Part shown: positions 20,066 through 30,351 of the stretch, piece by piece
Numbering within the stretch: position 1 is the stretch's first letter
Layout of the letters: each line of letters begins with the position of its first letter
Source: Symsagittifera roscoffensis
Lineage: Eukaryota > Xenacoelomorpha > Acoela > Convolutidae
Direction of reading: 5' to 3'
NCBI RefSeq assembly: GCF_963678635.1
Contig: NC_087068.1
Location: 8,498,027 to 8,562,026 of the forward strand
DNA length: 64,000 nucleotides
Program-made: the position numbers and the translations under genes
Notes under the pieces: model-generated
The model's database searches: none
What the model saw: the letters and a program-made list of their open reading frames with translations, nothing else
What the model was told of the DNA's origin: nothing

Positions 20066-21838
20066 GACCGAATCATTTAGGTTAAGAATTGAAATGAAAA
20101 TTCGACAAGGATATGGGGTTACATTGACTTCAGGATAATTATTGATCTTTCTAGAACCAAGTAGAAATGATCAGTAAGAAATTCATTTTTGCTTGAAATT
20201 TTTAACTATTCCTGATGGTTTTGATTTTCAAAACAAATTAAGGCGAAAACTTGAGGCATAAATAAGCAATTAAAACTTAAAATAAGAGCAACATAAATAG
20301 AACATCGCGACCATCAGTTAACTAAATATCGTCATAAGCATTCATTTTTTGTTCCTCATCTGCATCATCTGTTTTTGCAGGAAAACCTAAAAAAACAGAT
20401 GATTTGTAATTCTAAAACAATCTAAGGCAATACTTTGAGAATGAATGCACAATGAATGCTCAATGTGCTAATATATTTAAAATTAGCAGAAAAAAAAATT
20501 AGTACGTAAATCAAATTCTTTGAGAATTTGCAACTCCCAAAATTTTATTCAAGCAATGATATGTATTTTTTCTTCGAAGTAGAAAATCATGCTTATGATT
20601 AGTTTAATTTTCAATGCAAATATATGGAGAAAATAGAGTTAAGTTTCATCATATGTTGAAAAAAAAGCTAATTTTTGAAATTATTATTTTTGAAATTAAT
20701 AAAAAGAAACAATTGATTATTTTGCAATTTTTTATAGTGACAAAAAAATTTCTTGGTATTATATAGAGAAAAAAACAGAGAACAACTCCAATAAAGCTGA
20801 CATTATAAAGGTATTTAGATGGTTTTTGTTTACCATATAATCAGTTTGAATTAAAATTTGTAGTATAATTAATTTTTGGAAGGAACATAATTTTTGAACA
20901 AAAAATCGCCAGGTAATTGATTAGTAACGGAGAAACATCAATGCATTTAACTGGTTTAGGATATTCTTTTGTAGTCGAAATGAATAAATTTATCCTAACA
21001 CATCTCAAATTCTACATAAGGATAACTTTGTGATAATGTCCATCTTTCTGAAATTTCATTAAAAAAACCGACGTAATCAAGTTCTTTAGTCATATAGGAT
21101 ATTTTGTACGATAGTCATTGCTGTTTCTTATAGATCCATTTATGGCTGAGTCGCTGAACTTAGTGAAGACTCTTTGATAGGTCGTGATATATTTTTTTTT
21201 CAGTTTTACGCTCGAAATTAATTTTTCGCGGCTTGTCTTTTTGATTTCTGATTAAGCTCACTTCACTTTTTGTTAAAAGGAAGGCCAACTCCATAGTCGA
21301 ACAGCAAAAAAGTTCAATCTCGAAATACGTTAACGACTTCTAATTTCGAAAATGGATCTTATTTGTGAGATTTTCCTGCTGAAATAAAAAATTACCAAAT
21401 AATCTAGTTTTCTGAAAAAGCGTTATTTTATCAAAAAAAAAGATTCATCTCAAATTTCTTCCTGGAATTCAAAGAGATTTAAGGTCATATATTTTTTCGT
21501 TTGAGCTCGAAAAAATTTTTTTGTGCTTCTTTGCGTTCTTTGACTCCTATAAAACTGTCTGCTGGATCTGTAAAGTTGTCTGAAGGTGTCTAGCGCATAT
21601 CCTATCACTAAGCAACCCTTATCCTATTATAGCTGGCATAGTCTTTTAGAAACGTTTTAAACGCTCTTAAATTCTTGCTGAGGCCCGTCCTGGGCATTAT
21701 CCATATCATAAAACAATGAGTTCTCTGACAGTTTCACTAATCATTCCCTATGATCAGTGATCGAGTTTCAAAACAGGAAACAAGATACTTATGCTGATCC
21801 CAAACAAAAGTTTGGGAGTTTTCGTCTGGTCATTTTAG
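20066..21838. other. Intron, nothing recognised
   Basis: Strongly AT-rich with many homopolymer runs. I see no open frame of note, no repeat and no RNA gene before the acceptor CATTTTAG. Confidence 0.6.
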
Positions 21839-22333
21839 CAAAAGAAGAAAGAAACAGACGACTTTCGTTCCTCTATAGGCCAAAGTGATCCACGTTCTGG
21901 CCACCTGTCAAATGATCGATTCGTTCCAAGCGCCGGGAGTTTTCCTAGTGATCGCGCTGTTCCAAGTCCTGTAGTTTTACCCAGACGAAACTTAGATATT
22001 TCTGATGGCTCAACTGGACCTCGGGATCCAAGTGCCAGAACCTTTCACAGCCGTCGCGCTGTTCCAAGTCCTGTTGTTTTATCAAGGCGCAAACTTGGAA
22101 ATTCCAGAGAAGCAACTAGACAGTGGGTTCCAAAAGCCGCAACGTTTCCTAGTCGCAGGGAAGTTCCAAGTCCAGTTGTCTTAACTCGACGCAATCGGGA
22201 CGCAAGTTCTCGAGATCCAAGAGATCTTCCAGGTTTGGACGATGATGGTGATGGCGATGGTTGGAGTGAGCAGAATATTCAGGGTGCGATTGACCAGCGA
22301 GGCTCTCAGTTACTGGAATCAGGAAGAGCGCAG
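21839..22333 (+). CDS. Exon 9 (second D exon)
   Basis: 165 codons, phase 0 to 0, between CATTTTAG and GCGCAG|GTAAAG. After a QKKKETDDF start it carries three internal repeats of about 40 residues centred on RAVPSPVVLPRR, RAVPSPVVLSRR and REVPSPVVLTRR. An acidic Gly/Asp run and QRGSQLLESGRAQ follow. It shares its start and end with exon 8, but exon 8 has only weak traces of the internal repeat. The proline-rich PSPVVL-x-RR units could be short binding motifs; that is inference. Confidence 0.88.
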
Positions 22334-22517
22334 GTAAAGCAAAATAAGCGGGTAAAAATAATTGCATTCCTGGGGATCGAACTACGGACTCGACGTGCTC
22401 ATAAAATAATTTCCCGACTATACAAAAAGATAACTATACAGAAATATTTCTACTATTAGATTATTTTACAAGTAAAGATTACCAATTTAATAGCACGTCA
22501 TCATTCATGATTTTTAG

Positions 22518-22767
22518 GGTCCTAGCGGCAAACAAAAAGCTGCACCAGTCGAAAAAACTTCCAGTGGTGCTCAAACGAGCAGACTTGAACCAATGACAAA
22601 TGCGTACGAGCGTGAACAGTACAATAAGCGGAATCGGGAGTTCGAGGCCGAGCGGTTCCGACAAGAGCGGCTAAACGATATGAGCGATGACGATGATGAT
22701 GCTTTTCTTGATGAAAAATACCTGCCTACGAGTTTCCATCCTGGCCAGTCTGCAGTACTTACAAAAA
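22518..22767 (+). CDS. Exon 10, C exon of cassette 1
   Basis: Starts after TTTTTAG and ends ACAAAAA|GTTAGA, phase 0 to 1. The product has a Lys/Ser-rich start (GPSGKQKAAPVEKTS), an Arg/Glu helix (NKRNREFEAERFRQERLND) and DDDDDAFLDEKYLPTSF, ending SAVLTK. Cassettes 2 and 3 have the equivalents DDDAFLEDSFLPAERF and NAVLTR. The single leftover base joins the next exon to give Ser. Confidence 0.85.
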
Positions 22768-22925
22768 GTTAGAGTTTTACGGTTTTGTAAATTTAAAAAG
22801 CAATTATTAAGCATAACATTGCAAAGTTATAAGAGACATGAAAAAAAACTTTGCGTTGCACGGTCCTTCAAAACTGTAACCTAAAAGATATATTTCTTAT
22901 ATGAATTATAATTTCTGACAAGAGT

Positions 22926-23227
22926 AGGGGCGGATCTAGGGGGGGGGGGATTTCTCGAGGGGGGTGGATTTTCAAAAAAATTTCGAAAATTTTGTCGACC
23001 TTTTTTAGGTCAATCAAATTGATTTTCTGAGCTCTCCCAAAGCACTGAAGAGACCCTTTTTTGGCCAAATTTTCTGCGCCGCATGCAAAGTTTTGAAAAA
23101 AAACAGGCCAAAAAAAGCGTTTTTAGGCTCTTTTTTTTGAAAATTTTGACGAATCCCTGAAAGAGGTGGTCGAATCCTGAAAGAAAAGCGTCCGCAAACC
23201 CCACCCCCCCCCCTTAATCTGCCCCTG
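22926..23227 (+). mobile_element. hAT-type non-autonomous element, copy 1
   Basis: Bounded by AGGGGCGGATCTAGG and its inverted counterpart TTAATCTGCCCCTG, with long G-runs inside one end and C-runs inside the other. Flanks carry near-identical GACAAGAG / GAACAAGAG, consistent with an 8-bp target duplication with one indel. No transposase is encoded. Confidence 0.75.
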
Positions 23228-23234
23228 GAACAAG

Positions 23235-23475
23235 AGGGTTCGGTGGTGAAGTGGTTACCTCTCCGCCTCTCAATCGAAAGGTCGGATGTTCGAGGCCCAC
23301 CATGATCCGTGCTCGTTGCTTGAGGGTGAGGCAACATTACCCAGCCCAGAAAAATAACCAACAAAAATTGCATGTAGTTCTTAAACAGGGGCACAACAGC
23401 GGTTCGCCGTGATGAGCTGTACAGCTCTTGTGTTGGTCCTTTCCCCCGTGGATAAATGGTCTTAAAACTTCAACA
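23235..23475 (+). mobile_element. tRNA-derived SINE, copy 2 (most complete)
   Basis: The head GGTTCGGTGGTGAAGTGGTT has an A-box-like sequence, and GGTCGGATGTTCGAGGCCC contains a B-box-like GTTCGAGGC. The body contains CCGTGCTCGTTGCTTGAGGG, GAGCTGTACAGCTC (a short palindrome) and a tail GTGGATAAATGGTCTTAAAA. The same body occurs at 7492, 45110 (minus, partial) and 47349 (3' part). It lies directly beside the hAT copy 1. Confidence 0.8.
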
Positions 23476-23572
23476 TGATAACTTAAAATTATTACAGTGA
23501 ACTTATAACTATAAACTTTCTACGAAATTTAAAGATCTTTCAATTAACTCAAAAAATTTTCATAAATTTTTC

Positions 23573-24010
23573 CAGGGGCGGATCTAGGATTTTCTCGAGG
23601 GGGGGGGGGCGGATTTTCAAAAAATTTTCCAAAATTTTGACGACCTTTTTTTTTAGGTCGACCAAATTTATTTTTCGAGCTCTCCCAAAGCACTGTTTTG
23701 CCCCTACTTTGGCTAAAATTTCTGCACCGCAGGCAAAGTTTTGAAAAAACAGTCAAAAAAGCCGTTTTTGGGCAATTTTTGAAAAATGTTGACAAAAAAA
23801 TCACGTTTTTTTGGCGCGCGCTCCCCCTCAAAGTTAGTATATATTGGCGCCGTATGCGCCTTTAGAAACATTTTAGGGTCGGTCGGCCAAAAATGGATTT
23901 CTGAAAAAGTATCAAAGGGGGGACCCTTTGGGTCGGCAGGTGGTCGAATCCCTGAAGACAAGCGTCCGACCCCCCCCCCCCCCGCCCCCCCCCCCCTAAA
24001 TCCGCCCCTG
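23573..24010 (+). mobile_element. hAT-type non-autonomous element, copy 2 (complete)
   Basis: A 438-bp element with terminal inverted repeats CAGGGGCGGATCTAGGATTT and TAAATCCGCCCCTG. It is flanked by a perfect 8-bp direct repeat AATTTTTC at 23565-23572 and 24011-24018. An 8-bp duplication and CAGGGG-type ends are characteristic of hAT elements. It encodes nothing. It ends 74 bases before the acceptor of exon 11. Confidence 0.9.
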
Positions 24011-24084
24011 AATTTTTCAATGAACTTGAAATTTTTCGATTTGAGCTCTGATTTTTAGCTGCCTTCAAAAAAATTTCTTTTCAG

Positions 24085-24284
24085 GTCAAGTGAGCAAACA
24101 CCAGAAGAAACTGCGAAAAGAGCAGGAGAGGCTTGAGGAGCAGTACGGGGGAGGGGCTCTGGGAGTGGGTGTGTCGGGGGTGAGTGGATGTGAGGCTGGC
24201 TACTCTGACCGGGAATCAGCAGGGTCTCTGGATTTGGCAGACTGGCTAGACAAGAAAGGAGTTAAGGACGATGTCAGACAGAAG
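24085..24284 (+). CDS. Exon 11, A exon of cassette 1
   Basis: 200 nt, phase 1 to 0, from TTTTCAG to CAGAAG|GTAACA. The product has a basic helix (KHQKKLRKEQERLEEQYGGG), a Gly/Val region with a single Cys in GVSGCEAGYSDRES, and LDLADWLDKKGVKDDVRQK. All three A exons are exactly 200 nt and keep the lone Cys, the GG core and the ADWLD-x-x-GVKDD motif; the motif suggests a small folded or binding element. A GTG inside the exon is not a start. Confidence 0.9.
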
Positions 24285-24391
24285 GTAACACTTTTTGAAT
24301 AAGTGAGCGAAGTGAAGATACTTATTGAAGAAAAGAGTCAACGTCGATGCCAGACATCTTTTTAAGTGTTCATGAACGAAGTGATGACACT

Positions 24392-24540
24392 CAGGGGCGG
24401 ATCTAAGATTTTCTCAAGAGGGGGGGGGGGCTTTCAAAAAATTAGTCGACTTTTTTCAGTCGACCAAATTGATTTTCTGAGCTCTCCCAAATTACTACAA
24501 AGTGCCTGTTCTGAACAAATTTTCTGCATGAAATGTTTCC
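24392..24540 (+). mobile_element. hAT-type element, copy 3 (3' truncated)
   Basis: Starts CAGGGGCGGATCTAAGATTT with the G-run and the GTCGACC...GAGCTCTCCCAAA body of copies 1 and 2. Similarity fades near 24530, with no matching 3' inverted repeat before the exon at 24613. Confidence 0.7.
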
Positions 24541-24612
24541 TGAACTCGTTTTTTTGCAAAATAATTGAAAAAGGATCCAAACAGACAGGCAATTACGTGT
24601 TATTTTTTTCAG

Positions 24613-24928
24613 TTCTTGAAGCCCCCCGTCTATCCGCCACAGCATCCTTACCGCAGAAACAAGGTGCGGACCAAACTGGCAACTCTTCGGAGCAACTCCT
24701 CAGCCTCCAGTTCAGTCTATGACCCCCAAGTGCCATCATCATCTTCATACTCCCACCCACCTCCTACAAACAGTGCTGCTGAAATGGAAGCTCAGTGCTT
24801 CCAGTTGGGTATCGGGGATAACACTCATTCAATCCAGGTTGGACCATCGAATGCACATGCCACCAGCGGGAGTTTCGCAGCTGAGATAGAATCCCAGTTA
24901 TCACAGATGGGAATTGAAGGTCAAACAG
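24613..24928 (+). CDS. Exon 12, B exon of cassette 1, first part
   Basis: From TTTTTCAG to ACAG|GTACAA, phase 0 to 1. It begins FLKPPVYPPQHPYRRNKVR, followed by Ser/Pro-rich sequence and two copies of a QLGI/QMGI motif (CFQLGIGDNTHSIQVG and SQLSQMGIEGQTG). In cassettes 2 and 3 the equivalent exon continues without interruption through SILVGAEVH; here an intron interrupts at that point. Confidence 0.85.
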
Positions 24929-25262
24929 GTACAAGAGCTCCTCAAATTAACTCACAAATGCTGAAAAAAGCGGTACATACTAATTTAGGTTAAAATTGCT
25001 CTTCACCTTTTTCCGATTCTACTTTTTTCATAAAGTTGTTTTGTTTACTGAGATGTTGCCTGTTTTCCTGATTGTGCTATAAATTTGCTCGAACTTCGAA
25101 AGTAGTTTTTTGTTGCAGCATAATTAAAGGAGTATTTTCAAGGTATTAGTCTTATGCGTGATTTAATTCTAAACATTTTATCCAAAAAAGTTCAGGCTGG
25201 AACATTTACTTTGCGAGTTTTTTAAAGTTTTATTTAAGGGTTAATATACTTTGATTAAACAG

Positions 25263-25498
25263 GGTCAATTTTGGTCGGAGCAGATGTCCATGAAGATGAG
25301 TTTTTTGACGAAGAAGGCGAAGGTGATGAAGTCACTCTAAGAGCTCCTTGGACCGGGTCCGATGACACCTTAATTGCCCCCCGAGGATACGCTTTAGAAG
25401 AAGGAGGGGGGAGCGAGGGTCATCATCAATTATCGTTTGGTGATGAAGCCAATCAAGAACTGCAGGGATCTCCAGAACCGAAAATCAGAGATTGGAGG
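25263..25498 (+). CDS. Exon 13, B exon of cassette 1, second part
   Basis: From AAACAG to GGAGG|GTTAAT, phase 1 to 0. Product SILVGADVHEDEFF, an acidic run, EVTLRAPWTGSDDTLIAPRG, then GHHQLSFGDEANQELQGSP. It aligns with the second half of the single B exons at 30352 and 32820. Confidence 0.88.
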
Positions 25499-25994
25499 GT
25501 TAATTTATTTCATGCATTAATCTTCAAAAAGCCCTCGCGGACTAGTCTGGCCAGGATAATAGTCCCCAGGATAAAATCCCACCGGATAAAAGCCCCCAGT
25601 ACTAAACACTCCGTAGGACTAAATCACCCAAGCTCAAAATCCCCCATATTTTAGTTCAACATCCACATCCAAGCGTTAAAACTGTATAATGTTAAGGCAT
25701 CATGATTTGAGCTTTCAATTGACTTCATTTTTGTTTCACACTTAAACAAATCGAATGCATCGAAAATTTGACGCGAGTTCGCAGCCAACTTAGCAATCAA
25801 AGTTTCACCTGGCTGTACAAAACATGAGATTTTATTTAGCAAACTAACAAAGCCACGTGGCGCAGTCAGTTAGTCATGGGAGCGGAAGCTAAGTCCAGTA
25901 AAAGTGCCTTTGAGTTTGTTTTCCAATGATGACATTTTGAACAATAGGCAATAAAAATAACCCCGGAACAAAAATTTCGCGTTGCTACTTAAGT
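25499..25994. other. Intron with short GGATAAAA-CCCC repeats
   Basis: Around 25550-25640 four to five imperfect units of about 15 bp (CCAGGATAATAGTCC, CCAGGATAAAATCCC, CCGGATAAAAGCCCC and decayed ones) occur. At about 25851-25920 a tRNA-like head (GTGGCGCAGTCAGTTAG) suggests another SINE start, but no body matches the other SINEs here. Confidence 0.4.
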
Positions 25995-25996
25995 TA

Positions 25997-26795
25997 CCCG
26001 CATCCAGTTTCAAGCGTTAATAATGGATTATTTTACGATTTTAGTACTAGTCTTACTAAAATTGAGAAAAAATCGATTTTAATCAATTAATAATCGATTA
26101 TAATCTCTCTTTTTAAAATCAAATAAATATAATTAGTTATAATCCATTATAATTGATTAAATTGCTTATATTTTATGCTTTTTGTAGACGCTGGTTCCTA
26201 TGAAAAATTAGAAACTTGTGTTTAAAGTTTTCCAATCAATTCAAATTTATAAGGTTTTTTTTTCATTTATTCCCTATTAGAGTTGTTTTGTGATAAATAT
26301 TTTAAGCTGTTTTAACCACCAAAACATCAGCAAATTGATTTAGTTTTATGATTGATTCAAAAAATTTATTTTTCATCTACCGCGGGAGCCTTTTCACTAA
26401 TATGAAAGGATCTCTATGAAACTTTTTTTTCGTGGTAAAACTTTGTGTTCAGATGAACCAAAGTGTTCAAGAGATCTCTCTGTCAGAGACTTCTTATTGA
26501 CACAAAAATCCATAAGATATAATTCAAATATAGTTTTGAATTGACAAAGTTTTGGCAAAATAAGAGATTATAACCGGTTAATCGATTATAATTGATTATA
26601 AAGGGTTTTTGTAAGAACAGAAATCAATTATAAACGATTTCAAGAGATTATAATCTCTTGGAAAATATCACGATTATAATCGATTACAAATCCTTTAAAC
26701 ATCTAATTTTGGTAATTAAAATCAATTATAATTGTCAAAAAATCATCATAATAATCCGTTATAATCGATTACTCACGCCTAAACTTGGATGCGGG
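25997..26795. mobile_element. TA-flanked inverted-repeat element full of ATAATCGATTAT motifs
   Basis: The ends are TA|CCCGCATCCAGTTTCAAGCG on the left and the inverted CCTAAACTTGGATGCGGG|TA on the right. This gives terminal inverted repeats with a TA duplication as in Tc1/mariner-type elements. The interior has no reading frame and carries many short palindromes of the ATAATCGATTATAAT or AATTATAATT type on both sides. A non-autonomous element is the simplest reading. Confidence 0.75.
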
Positions 26796-26797
26796 TA

Positions 26798-29073
26798 GGC
26801 ACTGCATAGTGCAAAAAAAACAGAGTAGACAATTATCTTCTACGAAGTGTCAAAATTTCTGGCCGATATTCCCATGGAAGGTTGATTTCTTGGGAAAAAC
26901 AAACTTTCGAACTTATTTTTACGTTATTTTTGGTTAATTGATTGATCGGAAAAGCCGGAAAACATCCCAGCACAATGACTTAAAAAAGAAAGAAAGTAAC
27001 TTGCGCAGACTCATTTTAGTCGCCCTTTAGCAGTTACACAATTTTCAGTGGAGCTGGATTCTTTCATAAAACGTGCAATTTGAGAAAACAATTAAATTCG
27101 AGTCTAATTAAAACGCAAAACAAGGACGGTAATTTTGTCTTGAGTAACAAAAGTGGGAAAAAATTGTTTACTAATTATACTTACTGTAAGAATATTAAGG
27201 GCAAAATTGATAACATATTCTTTTGTCCTCCTCTGTTACTCAAGACACGTTCATTTCTTTCACTTTTTTTCAGTTCAATTAAAATTAGATGTGTAAAAAT
27301 TACATTTATCCAAAAAAAAACAAAATTGTGCGTCGAGAGGCAAATGGTAATATGCTGAAAGGGTAATGAAAAAGAGACAAAAGCTTGCTGGTAGAATTTT
27401 CTGTATTAACGCTCAATCAACCCTTTAAAATGTTTTGTAAAATTAAGTTCAAAATTCTGGTAATCTCAAAATCAATTTTTTGTGGTCATAGAAGTGTAGA
27501 ACAATAAAAAAGTACAACGAAATTGATAATAAACTATTTTCTCCCCGTCTGTTACTCACGATAAACTTAATTTTTTCATTTTGTTTTTAGCTTTCAATTT
27601 AAACTGGTTGATGTAAAACTTTTAAAATTGTCTAAAAATTGACCTAATTTTTACGTCTGCAGGCAAATGCTTAATTGCCACAAGGGTATTGAAATGAACC
27701 TATGAAAACTGTTATTACAATTGTAACATTAATTTTCTTGTACGGTTTTCGGTGTTTGCACTAAATCTCGTTACTAATTTTTTTTTGTGAGTTTAAGATC
27801 GAAAATCTGATTCAAAATCTAACTGAAAAATCTGATTTGGAAACTAGACAACAGAAAAAAGGATTTTCTTTTGAACCAAACCACACCCTTTTTTCACAGA
27901 AGAGTGGGATTTTTGGTTCCGGAGATAAAGTTAACGTCTATTATTCAAAACATTGAACAAATCGACCTCACGCAGAATTGATCATTTTAGTTTTCATTCA
28001 TTTGAGTTACTGCCTTTGCCAAATGGCTTATTGTTCCGACTATCGATACGAAAGTAACGGAATATTTGTGCTCGGGGTGGGGGTTTTTTCTTCAGACAAA
28101 TTTTGACTTTTTAACTAGCCATTTTTGACGGAATTTTATTTTTATCATTCGAAAGGTATTGTTCTCCTGAGCTCGAAATTGAAAAGATATTTTACCTGTG
28201 ATGATTTTTCGTAAAGTTACGGGGGTTTAAAGACCGCCATTTCGGCCAATTTGGGACAATTAACGCGCGATATATTTCGCGCTATTAACGCGTAAGCGGA
28301 GAGTTAATCCGTCTTAGAAATCGTTCCAAATTGGTTGAAAAAGGCTTATTTGCCTTATTTGATTGTGTTTTATTTCAGTTATTTTTGAATGTTATCGCTG
28401 CTCCATAAACCTTAAACGGCAGTCGGAACATTCAGGGCTTCGCTCTGATACGATTAGTCTTGTTAGTTTCATAATTGAAAATCAAGTTTAAACAAAACTA
28501 GCGGAGTTTTGGATTGCTAAAACTGCAGAAGAGTCACGGTAAAAGAGCGATGCATGCAAATTGCTAAACCGAAAGTGAAACTAATTGAATCTGTTTGAAA
28601 ATTCAAATTGCAATTATTTATTGTTTCGTTCTCTGGATGTAGGATTTATTAGAGAGTTTTTCAGTCCTGCGATAAATTCTTCCTGGGCAGTTTTGTAGGG
28701 GGGGGGTTAAGTTTTTTCCTTGAGTATATTATTCTACACACCTAAAATATAAACAAATGATAGGGTGAATTTCTGAGAACTGAAACATTTTTTTTAGTTC
28801 AAACGTGAACATGTCAAAATTGTTTTGAAAGCCATTCATGGAAGTTCATACATTTTTTGAAATGAGCATAACTATTGTAACACACTACATTTTACCGAAA
28901 GTATTTTGCCTCGCACGACGAGAGTTTCTATGTTGAAGGAAAAACCAAAATGCAAAATGCAAACCATTAGTTTCAGTTTTTTTTCATGTTTGGATACTTT
29001 GTTTTTACTGACGCAACAGAATGCATATTGCGATAAAGCATAAAATGAATTGATGTAATTTTGATTATTCTAG
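26798..29073. other. Intron, dispersed-repeat-like sequence
   Basis: AT-rich. A short CpG-rich inverted repeat (GCGCGATATATTTCGCGC with flanking ATTAACGCG copies) lies at 28263-28295 and a G-run at 28697. The part around 28010-28250 (GTTCCGACTATCGATACG) resembles the dispersed repeat seen at 33.6-34.4 and 37-38.5 kb. The open frame at 27080-27358 has no splice support. Confidence 0.4.
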
Positions 29074-29335
29074 AAAAATGCTCGCAGTGATCGCCGTCCT
29101 CTGATTCCAAAACCGAAAGCAGAAGCTGAGACTCAAACACCAAAATTTGAGCCGCAAGGTTACCTTGAGCGACTTGAGCATGATGAGGAAATGAAACGAT
29201 CAGGGAGAAAAGAGTTTCAATATATGAGGTTCGTAGATACAGATTTACAGGAGGATGACGATGCATTCCTGGAGGATAGTTTTCTGCCAGCTGAACGATT
29301 CGACCAACCGGACGCGAACGCAGTACTAACACGAG
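29074..29335 (+). CDS. Exon 14, C exon of cassette 2
   Basis: 262 nt, phase 0 to 1, from TTCTAG to ACACGAG|GTGAAG. Product: NARSDRRPLIPKPKAEAE, TPKFEPQGYLERLEHDEEM, RFVDTDLQEDDDAFLEDSFL, PAERFDQPDANAVLTR. Almost identical to the C exon at 31393. The leftover G plus AA from the next exon gives Glu. Confidence 0.92.
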
Positions 29336-29691
29336 GTGAAGGAATTTACAGATCTTAGTTTCAGCTGTGCTTTCTGATCAATTTTGCACCACTGAAAATG
29401 TGTACAATCAGGCATGAAAATGTATATAGATCTCATTTACCGGCTGCAACGTTTTAAAAATTTACAGGGTCCCAAAAATTTTCATAAATTAAATTTAAAA
29501 CACAAATACTTAAAAGAACTAAAATTTTTGCACTATGGAAACTGAAATGAAAGTACTAAAAAGTCTCTTTTTACAAATTCTCTTTTTTACAATAAAACAA
29601 AATTACCGATATCGTAATAACAGTTCGTTGCTACAATTGTTTCGTCCTATAACTTCAACTTCGAAATTGTTGTTCATTTGCTATGTTTAAG

Positions 29692-29891
29692 AACAAGTCA
29701 TGAAACACAGGAAGAATCAGAGGGAAGAACAGCAGAGACTTGAAAAGCACTACGGTGGGGGTAGAATTGGGGTAGCTGTATCGAGGGTTCCTGGATGTGA
29801 GACAGGGTTCTCGGATCGGGAGACCGGCGGTTCTCTGGATATGGCAGACTGGCTAGATGGTCACGGGGTGAAGGATGATATCAGGCAGAAG
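29692..29891 (+). CDS. Exon 15, A exon of cassette 2
   Basis: 200 nt, phase 1 to 0. The acceptor is GTTTAAG and the donor CAGAAG|GTACAT. Product begins EQVMKHRKNQREEQQRLEKH, then YGGGRIGVAVSRVPGCETGF, then SLDMADWLDGHGVKDDIRQK. Retains the lone Cys and ADWLD core of exon 11. The ATG at 29700 is internal, because the phase from exon 14 reads through it. Confidence 0.9.
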
Positions 29892-30351
29892 GTACATAAA
29901 TGACTCATTTTACGCTGAGAATGCGTAATTTTCTCTGAAACTTTCAAACCTACTTTTCTCTAAAATCTACCTTGAAAGTTTTGGATAAATTTGACGTTTG
30001 ATTTTCAAATAGAGTCAACAAGTTTATAAAGATGCGTGACAAAAGGTATTTTCTTGATTTTATTTTGCTTTTTTAGTGATTTTTTATGATATTTGAAATC
30101 AGATTCAATATGACGAATTACTCAAAAATTGTTTTGCTTCAATTATGGTATCGAAGACATCATACTTAGTATAATCAAATGAAAGCAACGAGGCAGACTT
30201 TATTTCAAATTGATCAGTGCTTTCAAAAATATTTCAATTTTTTTCTCTATAATTAGACTTGAATCAAGGAAAGATATTGAAGGGTACAAAACCTGATATG
30301 AAATAATCCAAATATTAAACAAAATTAACTTAAAATTTTCAATTATTTCAG

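Noticed and set aside
24090-24302. Start codons at the beginning of the A exons (24090, 29700, 32148) as separate small genes
   Set aside because: The frame is open back to the acceptor in each case, and the preceding C exons supply the matching single base.
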